Assembly (NCBI GenBank): GCA_017646945.1
Contig: JAGCLN010000086.1
Span: 1 to 15,634 of the forward strand
Origin: Clostridia bacterium
GTDB taxonomy: Bacteria > Bacillota > Clostridia > Christensenellales > Borkfalkiaceae
Length of the DNA: 15,634 nt
Direction of reading: 5' to 3'
The notes beneath the pieces are model-generated. The model worked only from the letters and a program-made list of their open reading frames with translations. It was not told the origin of the DNA and ran no database searches. A program made the translations under genes and the position numbers. Position 1 is the stretch's first letter, and each line of letters starts with the position of its first letter. Below, piece after piece: positions 8,029 through 15,343 of this stretch.

Positions 8029-9389
8029 GATATATTATGACCATGTCAAACAATAATAGCGTTCAATCTAAAGGCGACAAACTAAGAGAATTTTTCCCCA
8101 ACATTGCCGGTTATGAAAAGGTAAGGGAAGAAGGTGCTCAAATTATAGATATTATTCAAAGGAAAGACGCGTACGCCAAAGTTGGCGCACGCTGTCCAAG
8201 GGGTTGGTTCTTTTACGGCGACCCAGGTATGGGCAAAACGCAAATTGTCAAAGATATTTCAAATTACGTTAAATTCCCGATTATTGAGATAAGTAGTTCC
8301 GATGCAATCAAAAGAAAGGTTACTATTGACGAAGATATTGTCAACGGTTTTGCCGAAGCGTTGAAAAATGGTAACAGTATTATCTTTATTGATGAGATGG
8401 ACAAGTTTGCGGGTTATAAAAAGTATGCCTACGAAGTTAGCGAAAACTTAAAAACTCAAAAGATTTTACTTCACGAACTCGATCAAATTAAAGATAGAGA
8501 TGATATTATCGTTATAGCAACAGGTAACAGGCGTGAATATTTAGACGATGCCATTTTAAGAAGCGGTAGGTTTGATAGACAGGTTTTATTTTCTCGTCCA
8601 AATGCAAAGGATAGGTGTGAAATTATTAAGCATTTCTTAAAGTCTGCCGTTACCGATAAAGACGTTGATATTCGTGAACTCGTTAGGATAACCGCAGGTC
8701 GTTCGTGCGCCGAGATTGAGTGTATAGTAAACGAAGCTAAGATATCGGCGGTTAGTAGAGGGAGTACTAAAATTTCGCTAATGGACTTTACTAGCGCGCT
8801 TAATCGCGTTGTGTTTAACGATATTCCAAAAGAAGATTCCAAAGATGCCGAGCAATCTAAATTAATCGCTTATCACGAAGCGGGGCATGCGCTTATGGGC
8901 TATTTGTTACAGCCCGAAAGTTTAAATTACGCGTCAATTATTCCGCAAGGTTCTTCTTCGGGTAAGGTTAAAATGAATGCCGATGACGATTTTGTTAAAG
9001 AACAAAAATATTACGAAGAACTCGTTAAAATTGCGCTTTCAGGTATGATTTCGGTTAAGGTTATGACTGGTTTTATGACCGGTGGTAATAAGTCGGATAT
9101 CGAAAAGGCGTATAAAATCGTGTGCAGTATGGTGGACGATGGATTTTACGGTTTGGAATACGTTTCTTTCCCCGTTAACTCTCAAGCGTATGATGGGTAT
9201 AGATTCTCACCGAAACTTACCGACGATAGGGGAAAGGCTATCGTTAAAATAATAGACCAACTCAAAAATGAAGTTGAAGAAGTCTTACTTAAAAACAAGC
9301 CTATATTAGAATCGCTTGCATTAGCGCTTGTTGAAAAGAAGGAACTTTCAAGCGGTGAAATTGTAAACATTATAAAATCTAAAATTTAA
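8025..9389 (+). CDS. Soluble FtsH-like AAA+ zinc metalloprotease (no membrane segments)
   Basis: A 454-residue AAA+ protease resembling FtsH from its AAA domain onward (FPNIAGYEKVREE, GARCPRGWFFYG). It has Walker A GDPGMGKT at 65-72, Walker B FIDE with Asp123-Glu124, and second-region-of-homology arginines in SGRFDRQV (182, 185). The M41 peptidase domain has HEAGH at 284-288 and a third zinc ligand Asp358 in GGNKSDIEKA, at nearly the FtsH spacing. FtsH is usually 600-700 residues with two N-terminal membrane helices. Here both helices and the extracytoplasmic domain are absent, so the enzyme should be cytosolic. The FVG pore loop is replaced by Lys98-Val99-Thr100. GTG at 8025 overlaps the upstream TGA, with AGAAAGG upstream; in-frame ATGs at 8037 and 8043 are possible starts. 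It is the last gene before the terminator and may act alone or feed the proteasome-like subunits. Confidence 0.85.
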   Translation: MRYIMTMSNNNSVQSKGDKLREFFPNIAGYEKVREEGAQIIDIIQRKDAYAKVGARCPRGWFFYGDPGMGKTQIVKDISNYVKFPIIEISSSDAIKRKVTIDEDIVNGFAEALKNGNSIIFIDEMDKFAGYKKYAYEVSENLKTQKILLHELDQIKDRDDIIVIATGNRREYLDDAILRSGRFDRQVLFSRPNAKDRCEIIKHFLKSAVTDKDVDIRELVRITAGRSCAEIECIVNEAKISAVSRGSTKISLMDFTSALNRVVFNDIPKEDSKDAEQSKLIAYHEAGHALMGYLLQPESLNYASIIPQGSSSGKVKMNADDDFVKEQKYYEELVKIALSGMISVKVMTGFMTGGNKSDIEKAYKIVCSMVDDGFYGLEYVSFPVNSQAYDGYRFSPKLTDDRGKAIVKIIDQLKNEVEEVLLKNKPILESLALALVEKKELSSGEIVNIIKSKI

Positions 9390-9395
9390 TACAAT

Positions 9396-9436
9396 AAAAT
9401 ATCCCCTTAGCTACGTGGCTTTGGGGATATTTTTTT
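9396..9436 (+). terminator. Rho-independent terminator of the eight-gene operon, possibly bidirectional
   Basis: AAAATATCCCC at 9396-9406 pairs with GGGGATATTTT at 9423-9433. A small inner AGC/GCT stem surrounds TACGTG, and a T-run reaches 9436. It sits seven bases after the FtsH-like stop. The A-run on the left gives a weaker T-run on the minus strand, so it could also end the convergent repair operon whose last gene stops at 9453. Confidence 0.85.
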
Positions 9437-9452
9437 GACCTTAGAGTAAAAA

Positions 9453-10181
9453 TTACAGTAATTCGTCTTTTTCGGGTAGGTATTTGTGGTAGCGCTTGGG
9501 CATTGAGTTGAGCATTAGCCGTTCGTTTGCGCGTTCCTTTATAAAGATAGAATCATAATAGATTTTGAATAGTTTTGCAAAATCATCGTCAATTTCTAAG
9601 GGGGCGATTTTGTCTTTCGTTGTTTTGGTTTTGCCGTTATAGTAGGCGGAAATAACGTTGTGATTAAGGTCGTGCAGTATAAACGGCATAGTTTTGTATC
9701 TTGAAATAAAGTGGGGAAGTATTAAAGTGTTTATATCGCTATCCGGAAAGTATTTTGCGTAATACACGCCGTTTTCCGCCTTTGAAAAGCGAATAAACCC
9801 TTTAAACCTGTGCGCTTCAAGTAGAACTCTTGAAACTAATCTATCAAAGTTAAATACCGCCTTATCGCTTAGTTTATCGTGAATATCTTTATTTTCTTTT
9901 ATCGTTTCAACAACGTAGTTGAAAATAACCGTAAACTTGGCGTAATCGCCACTTCTAATAGCAATAAATACTCTATCGAGTTCTTTTTTCGGTAGTATTT
10001 TGTAAAGTTTATTAAAAACTCGTTGCGCTTTATCGCTATCCGTTTTAATTTCAACAAGAGCTTCGCCAAGTTCTAACTGAACGATTCCGTCGCTTATCGC
10101 CGATGGAAAGGTCTTGGTTAAGAAGGCGTTGAAAACGGCGGTAAAAACCCCGTCTAAACTTCCGTCAATTAAGTAAATCAT
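9453..10181 (-). CDS. DUF4130 / TIGR03915-type DNA repair-associated protein
   Basis: A 242-residue protein of the DUF4130 family that accompanies the DNA-repair radical SAM protein encoded upstream. The start MIYLIDGSLDGVFTAVFNAF is the typical N-terminus. The DUF4130 core lies at about 120-205 (RFKGFIRF, then YFPDSDINTLILPHFISRY and PFILHDLNHNV). In other bacteria this domain is also found joined to a uracil-DNA-glycosylase-like domain, which is why a DNA repair role is proposed; no enzymatic activity is established. The start codon overlaps the stop of the radical SAM gene as ATGA, with GGGGGAA just upstream on the minus strand. The two are therefore translationally coupled and probably act together. 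The length is normal for the stand-alone form. Confidence 0.8.
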   Translation of the reverse strand: MIYLIDGSLDGVFTAVFNAFLTKTFPSAISDGIVQLELGEALVEIKTDSDKAQRVFNKLYKILPKKELDRVFIAIRSGDYAKFTVIFNYVVETIKENKDIHDKLSDKAVFNFDRLVSRVLLEAHRFKGFIRFSKAENGVYYAKYFPDSDINTLILPHFISRYKTMPFILHDLNHNVISAYYNGKTKTTKDKIAPLEIDDDFAKLFKIYYDSIFIKERANERLMLNSMPKRYHKYLPEKDELL

Positions 10182-11422
10182 AATTCCCCCGTTAAAACCG
10201 TTGAAAATATCTGCGGTGTGGAAAAGAGTGATAGTTGTTCTGCCGTTTCGCTCGCCGCGTTCAGTTTTAGTGATTGAGAAACGGTTGTATCTTGCATTGA
10301 ACCGAAAAATTTACCGCTGAGCGTTATAAAATGAATTGCTCGCTTTAAAGATATCTTCATTTTAACTAAATCGTCTAACGACAATCTGCCGTAACGCCTT
10401 GCCGATATTATTTTGTAAGCGCTATTTACCCCTATGCCCGGTATTCTTATTAGTTCTTCAAGTGATGCTACGTTTATATCTATAGGAAAAAATTCGGGGT
10501 GTTTTAGCGCCCAAGCGCATTTTGGGTCGTACTCGGTTGAAAGATTTTCGTTTTCGCCTATGAGTTCCTTTACCGAAAAACCGTAAAAGCGAATAAGCCA
10601 GTCCGCTTGATAAAGCCTGTGTTCTCTCAAAAGACCGGCAGGTTGCGTTGGTAAAAGTTTAGATTCGGTAACGGGAACGAAGGAAGAGTAGTATACTCTT
10701 TTTAACGAAAATTTACCGTATAACGCTTGGGTTAAGTTTAAAATTTGCCCGTCTTTTTCAGGGCTTGCGCCAACTATTATTTGAGTGGTTTGCCCCGCAG
10801 GTAAAAACTTGTGTTTAAAGGATAATCTTTCGCTTTTTTCATCTCGTAAAAGACCTATTGGCACTATTATGTTTTTCTTTGTTTTTTGCGGTGCTAAAAG
10901 CCTTAAACTTCTCTCGGTGGGAAGCTCGATATTAAAACTCATTCTGTCAACGAATTCGCCTGCGCGCATAACGAGCTTTTCGTCCGCACCAGGTATCCCT
11001 TTTAAATGGATATATCCGTTAAAACCGTACAATTTGCGAAGTTTTATAACCGTTTCAAGCAGTAATTCCATAGTGTAGTCGGGGTTTTTATAAACTGCGG
11101 AAGAAAGGAATAGTCCTTCTATATAATTCCGCTTATAAAATTCCATTGTAAGGTCGCAAATTTCGGTAGGGGTGGCGATTGCTCTCGGCGTGTCGTTCGA
11201 GTGGCGATTTACACAGTAAGCGCAGTCGTAAACGCAATAGTTAGTCATTAAGATTTTGAGTAGGGAAACGCACCTGCCGTCTTTGGTGAAAGAGTGGCAA
11301 ATTCCCGCTTGACAAGCGTTGCCGATACCACCTTTATTTTTGCGGTTGCTACCCGATGAAGAACAGGAAACGTCAAACTTAGCGGCGTCAGATAAAATTT
11401 GCAATTTTTCGGCAGTAATCAT
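10178..11422 (-). CDS. Radical SAM DNA modification/repair protein (TIGR03916 type) with HhH and clamp-binding motif
   Basis: A 414-residue radical SAM enzyme of the putative DNA modification/repair family. The iron-sulfur cluster motif CVYDCAYC gives Cys63, Cys67 and Cys70. Additional conserved cysteines precede it (20, 37, 42, 51). A helix-hairpin-helix at about 318-365 (LEELIRIPGIGVNSAYKII) should bind DNA, and QLSLF at 396-400 is a canonical bacterial sliding-clamp motif near the C-terminus. I chose the ATG at 11422 because TTTGGAG lies seven bases upstream. The longer frame to 11485 would add 21 hydrophobic residues translated from the promoter and a LexA box. The chemistry is not known. 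The gene is coupled by ATGA to the DUF4130 gene, and two SOS boxes at its promoter support a DNA damage role. Confidence 0.85.
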   Translation of the reverse strand: MITAEKLQILSDAAKFDVSCSSSGSNRKNKGGIGNACQAGICHSFTKDGRCVSLLKILMTNYCVYDCAYCVNRHSNDTPRAIATPTEICDLTMEFYKRNYIEGLFLSSAVYKNPDYTMELLLETVIKLRKLYGFNGYIHLKGIPGADEKLVMRAGEFVDRMSFNIELPTERSLRLLAPQKTKKNIIVPIGLLRDEKSERLSFKHKFLPAGQTTQIIVGASPEKDGQILNLTQALYGKFSLKRVYYSSFVPVTESKLLPTQPAGLLREHRLYQADWLIRFYGFSVKELIGENENLSTEYDPKCAWALKHPEFFPIDINVASLEELIRIPGIGVNSAYKIISARRYGRLSLDDLVKMKISLKRAIHFITLSGKFFGSMQDTTVSQSLKLNAASETAEQLSLFSTPQIFSTVLTGEL

Positions 11423-11437
11423 AATAAACTCCAAATA

Positions 11438-11451
11438 CGAACATTTGTTCA
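11438..11451 (-). promoter_or_regulatory. LexA (SOS) box at the transcription start of the repair operon
   Basis: On the minus strand this reads TGAACAAATGTTCG, with perfect GAAC/GTTC half sites around four bases. It matches the Gram-positive LexA box CGAAC-RNRY-GTTYC. It lies directly downstream of the -10 box, over the expected start point, where a bound repressor would block transcription. Confidence 0.75.
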
Positions 11452-11452
11452 T

Positions 11453-11481
11453 ATTATATAACAGAAATAGAAAAATGTCAA
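11453..11481 (-). promoter_or_regulatory. Sigma-A promoter of the radical SAM/DUF4130 operon
   Basis: On the minus strand a consensus -35 TTGACA (11481-11476) is followed by a 17-base spacer and a consensus -10 TATAAT (11458-11453). The expected start is near 11446, about 24 bases before the ATG. LexA boxes overlap both ends, which fits a strong promoter held off by repressor. Confidence 0.85.
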
Positions 11482-11492
11482 ACATTTGTTCG
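11479..11492 (-). promoter_or_regulatory. LexA (SOS) box over the -35 of the repair operon promoter
   Basis: The minus strand reads CGAACAAATGTTTG, which fits CGAAC-RNRY-GTTY with one weak position at the end. It shares the core AACAAATGTT with the box at 11438-11451 and overlaps the -35 hexamer by three bases. Confidence 0.7.
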
Positions 11493-11537
11493 TATTTTTA
11501 TGAATAAAAATTTATGGGTGTTATAGCGTGGAAAAGA

Positions 11538-11566
11538 TTGACTTTTTTTGTTTATGTGTTTAAAAT
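11538..11566 (+). promoter_or_regulatory. Sigma-A promoter of aspS
   Basis: TTGACT at 11538-11543 and TAAAAT at 11561-11566 are separated by exactly 17 bases, 31 bases before the aspS ATG. The LexA box of the divergent operon is about 45 bases upstream of this -35, so SOS repression of aspS is not expected. No T-box leader fits in the short 5' region. Confidence 0.7.
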
Positions 11567-11597
11567 AGTTATATAAAATATAAATTTGGAGATTTTT

Positions 11598-13400
11598 ATG
11601 GCTGAACTTATGGGAAACTTACGCCGTACAGATTACTGTGGTGTTTTCAATCTTGAAAGCGCGGGCAAAGAAGTAGTCGTTTCAGGCTGGGTGCAAAAAA
11701 GAAGAAATTTAGGAAGTTTGATTTTCATCGACTTAAGAGATAAAACGGGTATCGTTCAAGTAGTGTTCGATAGTTCCGTTACTAACGACCTTTTTGAAAA
11801 GGCGGCTACTTTGCGTTCGGAATTCGTTATTATGGTAAAGGGTACCGTTCGCGAAAGGGAAAATAAGACCGATAAGATTAAGACGGGTGCAGTTGAAATT
11901 TTAGCGTCTGAACTTAAAATTTTATCCGAAGCGGATACCACGCCCTTTGAAATCGTTGACGATACGGACGTTAATGAGAATTTAAGGCTCAAATATAGAT
12001 ACCTTGACCTTCGCCGTCCTTCATTACAAAACAATTTGTTTATTCGCCACAAAGTTTGCAAGGCTACTAGAGATTATCTTGATTCGCTTGATTTTACGGA
12101 AATTGAAACGCCGATGCTCGGTAAGTCTTCACCTGAAGGTGCGAGAGAATATCTTGTTCCGTCAAGAGTTCATCCTACTTGTTTTTACGCGTTGCCACAA
12201 TCACCGCAACTTTACAAGCAACTTTTAATGGTTTCTGGTTTTGATAGGTACTATCAAATTACCAAGTGTTTCCGCGATGAAGATTTAAGAGCGAACCGCC
12301 AACCTGAATTCACTCAAATAGATATTGAAATGAGTTTCGTTGAAAAGGTTGAAGACGTTTTATATCCTATCGAAGGCTTAATCAAAAATATTTTCAAAGA
12401 AACTATCGGTCTTGATTTAGGCAAAGAGCATTTCCGCCAAATGCCTTATCGTGAAGCGATGGAACGTTTTGGTTCTGATAAACCCGATACTCGTTTTGGT
12501 TTAGAACTCGTTAACGTTTCGGATATTGCTAAAAAGGTAGACTTTAAAGTGTTTAGCGATGCGCTCGCTATCGACGGTATTATTAAGGGTAGCGTTAGAG
12601 CGATTAACGCTAAGGGTTTTGCATCTAAACTTTCAAGAAAGGATATCGACGGGCTCGTTGAATTCGTTAAAACCTTAGGCGCTAAAGGTCTTGCATGGCT
12701 TTCTTACCCCGTTGGTGGTGAAATTAAAGGCTCGTTCCTTAAATTCTTAAGTGAAGAAAACGTTAAAGAACTTTCTGAAAGACTTAACTTTGAAGAAGGT
12801 GACGTACTCTTCTTTGCTGCTGATAAAGATTACGTTGTGTTCAACACTTTGGGTGGTTTAAGACTTCAACTTGCTGAAAAGTACGGACTTATCGACAAAA
12901 ATACTTACGATATTCTTTGGGTAACCGAATTCCCGATGTTCGATTATAGTGAAGAAGAAGATCGTTTCGTAGCCGTTCACCATCCGTTCACTTCGCCTAT
13001 GGATGAAGACGTTGAACTTTGTGAAACCGAGCCTATGAAGGCGCGCGCTAAGGGTTACGATATCGTTATTAACGGTCAAGAAGCCGGTGGTGGTACTATT
13101 AGAATTCACCGCAGAGAAGTTCAAGAAAAGATGTTCTCAGTATTAGGTTTTAGCCCCGAAGATATCAAGGAAAGATTTGGTTTCTTCGTTGATGCGTTCC
13201 GTTATGGCGCTCCACCGCACGGCGGTCTTGCGCTTGGTCTTGATAGACTCGTTATGCTTCTTACTAAAACCGATTCTATTAAAGAAGTTATAGCGTTCCC
13301 CAAGGTTCAAACTGCATCTTGTTTAATGACGGGCGCGCCCGACTTGGTTGATGAGAAGCAACTCAAAGAACTTCACGTTCAAGCGATAGAAAAGAAATAA
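11598..13400 (+). CDS. aspS: Aspartate-tRNA ligase
   Basis: A 600-residue class II aminoacyl-tRNA synthetase that charges tRNA-Asp with aspartate in the cytoplasm. The N-terminal OB-fold anticodon-binding domain (about 15-110) contains SGWVQKRRNLGSLIFIDLRD. Motif 2 is FRDEDLRANRQPEFTQ from residue 225, and motif 3 is GLALGLDR with Arg550. The insert between motifs 2 and 3 is the bacterial GAD domain, and the length is normal for bacterial AspRS. Leu38 occupies the place where tRNA-nondiscriminating bacterial AspRS enzymes usually carry His (RRDHG), which suggests a discriminating enzyme; this is inference from one position. The ATG at 11598 is chosen over TTG at 11586 because TTGGAG at 11586-11591 is the ribosome binding site. 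The two SGNH hydrolase genes follow without a terminator. Confidence 0.97.
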   Translation: MAELMGNLRRTDYCGVFNLESAGKEVVVSGWVQKRRNLGSLIFIDLRDKTGIVQVVFDSSVTNDLFEKAATLRSEFVIMVKGTVRERENKTDKIKTGAVEILASELKILSEADTTPFEIVDDTDVNENLRLKYRYLDLRRPSLQNNLFIRHKVCKATRDYLDSLDFTEIETPMLGKSSPEGAREYLVPSRVHPTCFYALPQSPQLYKQLLMVSGFDRYYQITKCFRDEDLRANRQPEFTQIDIEMSFVEKVEDVLYPIEGLIKNIFKETIGLDLGKEHFRQMPYREAMERFGSDKPDTRFGLELVNVSDIAKKVDFKVFSDALAIDGIIKGSVRAINAKGFASKLSRKDIDGLVEFVKTLGAKGLAWLSYPVGGEIKGSFLKFLSEENVKELSERLNFEEGDVLFFAADKDYVVFNTLGGLRLQLAEKYGLIDKNTYDILWVTEFPMFDYSEEEDRFVAVHHPFTSPMDEDVELCETEPMKARAKGYDIVINGQEAGGGTIRIHRREVQEKMFSVLGFSPEDIKERFGFFVDAFRYGAPPHGGLALGLDRLVMLLTKTDSIKEVIAFPKVQTASCLMTGAPDLVDEKQLKELHVQAIEKK

Positions 13401-13404
13401 GTTT

Positions 13405-14013
13405 ATGAAGATTGTATTTTTCGGCGATTCAATAACTGATGCCGGCCGTAATAGAGAACAACTCGTATCAAACACCAAGTATGGTTGCGGTTACGTTACT
13501 TTCGCCGTGGCAAAATTATGCGAAAAGTATTTTGATAAATACGAAGTGGTTAACCGCGGTATAGCGGGTGAGTGCACTAAGGACTTGCTTAACAGGTTTG
13601 ACAGTGATATCGTTAGCGAAAATCCCGATATTCTAACTATTTTGGTAGGCGCAAACGATTTTTGGTTCGGCTTAGACCTTTTTGAAGAAAGATACGAGCA
13701 GATTATTGCTCAAATAAAGGAAAAACTTCCAAACGTCAAGGTTATTTTAATGCAACCTTTCGTATTAAAAGGTTTTCATTCCGATAGTAAAAACGGCGTT
13801 TATCACAAGATTAGAGATTACGCGAAAATCGTTGATAAAATTGCTAAAAAGTATGCTTTCCCGTATGTTGAACTTCAAGCGGAATTAGATAACAAGGCTC
13901 AAATTTACGGCGAATCGGCTATTTTATACGATGGTATTCACCCAAACACTTACGGCGCTAAGGTTATAGCGGACAAGTGGTTTGAAGTCTTTGAAAAATC
14001 GATAGAAAAATAG
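13405..14013 (+). CDS. SGNH/GDSL-family hydrolase (copy 1)
   Basis: A 202-residue SGNH hydrolase, most likely an esterase or deacetylase acting on small acylated substrates. All four blocks are present: GDSITDAG with nucleophile Ser9, the oxyanion Gly in NRGIAGE (about 52-55), GAND with Asn84, and DGIHPN with Asp176 and His179. There is no signal peptide, so it is cytoplasmic. It begins four bases after the aspS stop with no clear ribosome binding site, and is probably translated by ribosomes leaving aspS. The natural substrate cannot be told from sequence; carbohydrate acetylesterase and lysophospholipase-like roles are both possible. Confidence 0.88.
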   Translation: MKIVFFGDSITDAGRNREQLVSNTKYGCGYVTFAVAKLCEKYFDKYEVVNRGIAGECTKDLLNRFDSDIVSENPDILTILVGANDFWFGLDLFEERYEQIIAQIKEKLPNVKVILMQPFVLKGFHSDSKNGVYHKIRDYAKIVDKIAKKYAFPYVELQAELDNKAQIYGESAILYDGIHPNTYGAKVIADKWFEVFEKSIEK

Positions 14014-14022
14014 GAGCAGTTT

Positions 14023-14655
14023 ATGAAAATAGTATTTTTTGGTGATTCTATTACCGATGCAGGCCACAATCCTACACACTATATGCCTAATTTTAGATAC
14101 GGCTACGGTTACGTTTTTTTGTTAAAGGCGATGCTTGAAAAGAAATTTCCTTGTGAACATCAAGTTTTAAACGTGGGCGTAAGCGGAAACAGGATAGTTG
14201 ATTTATACGCAAGGGTAAAAAGAGACGTTTGGAATGAAGAACCAGATGTTATAAGCATTTTTATCGGCGTTAACGACGTGTGGCACGGCCTTCAAAACAA
14301 CAACGGCGTAGACCCTAAACGATTTGAAAAATGCTACCGCAATTTGCTTGAAGAAACTTTTGAATATACGCCTAACGCCAAGATTATTTTGGTTGAGCCT
14401 TTCGTGTTAAAAGGCGATGCAACCGAAGCGAAGCTTGAAGGCTTTTTAGAAGTTAAAAAGTACGCTGAAATCGTTAAAAAACTTGCGAAAGAATATAACT
14501 TGCCTGTTGTAGAATTACAAGCAGAATTCGACCGCCTTGCCGAGATTTACGGACCTAAGCCGTTAGCGTGGGACGGTGTTCATCCCGACGTATTAGGTGC
14601 TACCGTTATCGCGGATAGATGGTTTGAAGTATTTGAAAAAGAATTTGTAAAATAA
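14023..14655 (+). CDS. SGNH/GDSL-family hydrolase (copy 2)
   Basis: A 210-residue paralogue of the preceding gene. The first 14 residues (MKIVFFGDSITDAG) are identical, and the C-terminal IAD-x-WFEVFEK is shared. The catalytic set is complete: Ser9, the Gly52/Gly55 loop, Asn84 in GVND, and Asp184/His187 in DGVHPD. The middle differs, with an insertion near 90-100 (LQNNNGVDPKRFEK). This suggests a tandem duplication followed by a change in substrate. AGGAG at 14012-14016 supports the start, nine bases after the stop of copy 1. There is no signal peptide. It closes the aspS transcription unit before the hairpin at 14661. Confidence 0.88.
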   Translation: MKIVFFGDSITDAGHNPTHYMPNFRYGYGYVFLLKAMLEKKFPCEHQVLNVGVSGNRIVDLYARVKRDVWNEEPDVISIFIGVNDVWHGLQNNNGVDPKRFEKCYRNLLEETFEYTPNAKIILVEPFVLKGDATEAKLEGFLEVKKYAEIVKKLAKEYNLPVVELQAEFDRLAEIYGPKPLAWDGVHPDVLGATVIADRWFEVFEKEFVK

Positions 14656-14660
14656 TTTAA

Positions 14661-14689
14661 AAAGCCTTCGATTTTTCGAAGGTTTTTTT
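14661..14689 (+). terminator. Rho-independent terminator after the SGNH pair
   Basis: CCTTCGA (14665-14671) pairs with TCGAAGG (14676-14682) around a TTTT loop. An A-run precedes it and seven T's follow. It separates the aspS-SGNH unit from the rubrerythrin gene. Confidence 0.9.
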
Positions 14690-14736
14690 GTATAAAAAGG
14701 CAAAAATCGGTTAATAATTTCAGCGGAGGTAACGCT

Positions 14737-15336
14737 ATGGAATTATTAAAAAGTAAAACTTATGAAAATTTAAAAAAAGCATATATCGCCGAGTGTTCGG
14801 CAAGAACGAGATACGAGTTTGTTGAGTACGGTCAACGCGCTGCAGGTTACGAAGGTTTAGCAAGGATTACCGACAGGATTGCCTATCAAGAATTCAACCA
14901 CGCAAGAATGCTTTATACCTATATTGAAGACGCGACTAAAGGAGTGATAGACAACGAGAAAATTTCAGTATCTTTGCCTTTTAGGCAAAAGTGGGATATC
15001 GTTGAGAATTTAAAATTCACGGCGGAAGATGAAGAAGACGAAGCAAAATTTTATCAAAAAGCGGTAAAAACTGCAAGGGAAGAAGGGTTTTCAGAGATTG
15101 CGGCGCTGTTTGAAATGATAAGAAAAGTTGAACTTAAACACAAGAAGATTTTCCTTTATTTATACGAAAAAGTTAAGAGTAAAAAACTCTTTAATAGCGA
15201 TAAGGAAAAAGAGTGGATTTGCTTATCTTGCGGTCATTCTATAAAGGCGACAACCGCGCCCGAAAAGTGCCCGTTGTGTATGGCAAAACGAGAGACTTTT
15301 TTAATTGCTTTGCCCAAAGATTTAGCGACTTGTTAG
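14737..15336 (+). CDS. rbr: Rubrerythrin (non-heme diiron peroxidase)
   Basis: A 199-residue cytoplasmic protein that reduces hydrogen peroxide in anaerobes. The ferritin-like domain (about 5-147) has Glu19 in helix A (AYIAEC-x3-TRYEF), Glu52-x-x-His55 in helix B, an acidic cluster at 97-102 in helix C (TAEDEEDEAKFY), and Glu132-x-x-His135 in helix D. Together these provide the diiron ligands. The C-terminal rubredoxin-like domain has Cys162-x2-Cys165 and Cys178-x2-Cys181 for the Fe(Cys)4 centre, so the full electron relay is present. An extra Cys is the last residue. The start is supported by GGAGGT at 14725-14730. I found no convincing promoter or PerR box in the short space after the upstream terminator. 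A 36-codon ORF follows seven bases downstream. Confidence 0.93.
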   Translation: MELLKSKTYENLKKAYIAECSARTRYEFVEYGQRAAGYEGLARITDRIAYQEFNHARMLYTYIEDATKGVIDNEKISVSLPFRQKWDIVENLKFTAEDEEDEAKFYQKAVKTAREEGFSEIAALFEMIRKVELKHKKIFLYLYEKVKSKKLFNSDKEKEWICLSCGHSIKATTAPEKCPLCMAKRETFLIALPKDLATC

Positions 15337-15343
15337 GTGCTAT

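Noticed and set aside
83..9440. A delimited prophage or integrative element
   Set aside because: The helicase type suggests such an origin, but no integrase, structural gene, att-like direct repeat or tRNA border is visible in this window.
9390..9452. Small gene between the two convergent operons
   Set aside because: The 63 bases hold the terminator hairpin and no frame with a start signal.
11423..11485. Longer N-terminus for the radical SAM protein (start at 11485)
   Set aside because: The extra 21 codons lie over the promoter -10 and a LexA box, encode a hydrophobic stretch unlike the family, and have no ribosome binding site. The ATG at 11422 has TTTGGAG at good spacing.
11586..11597. 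TTG start at 11586 for aspS
   Set aside because: That TTG is part of the ribosome binding site TTGGAG for the ATG at 11598, where the family's usual N-terminus begins.
14688..14718. Promoter TTGTAT ... TAATAA for rubrerythrin
   Set aside because: The match is weak with an 18-base spacer, and the start point would fall on the ribosome binding site, leaving almost no leader.
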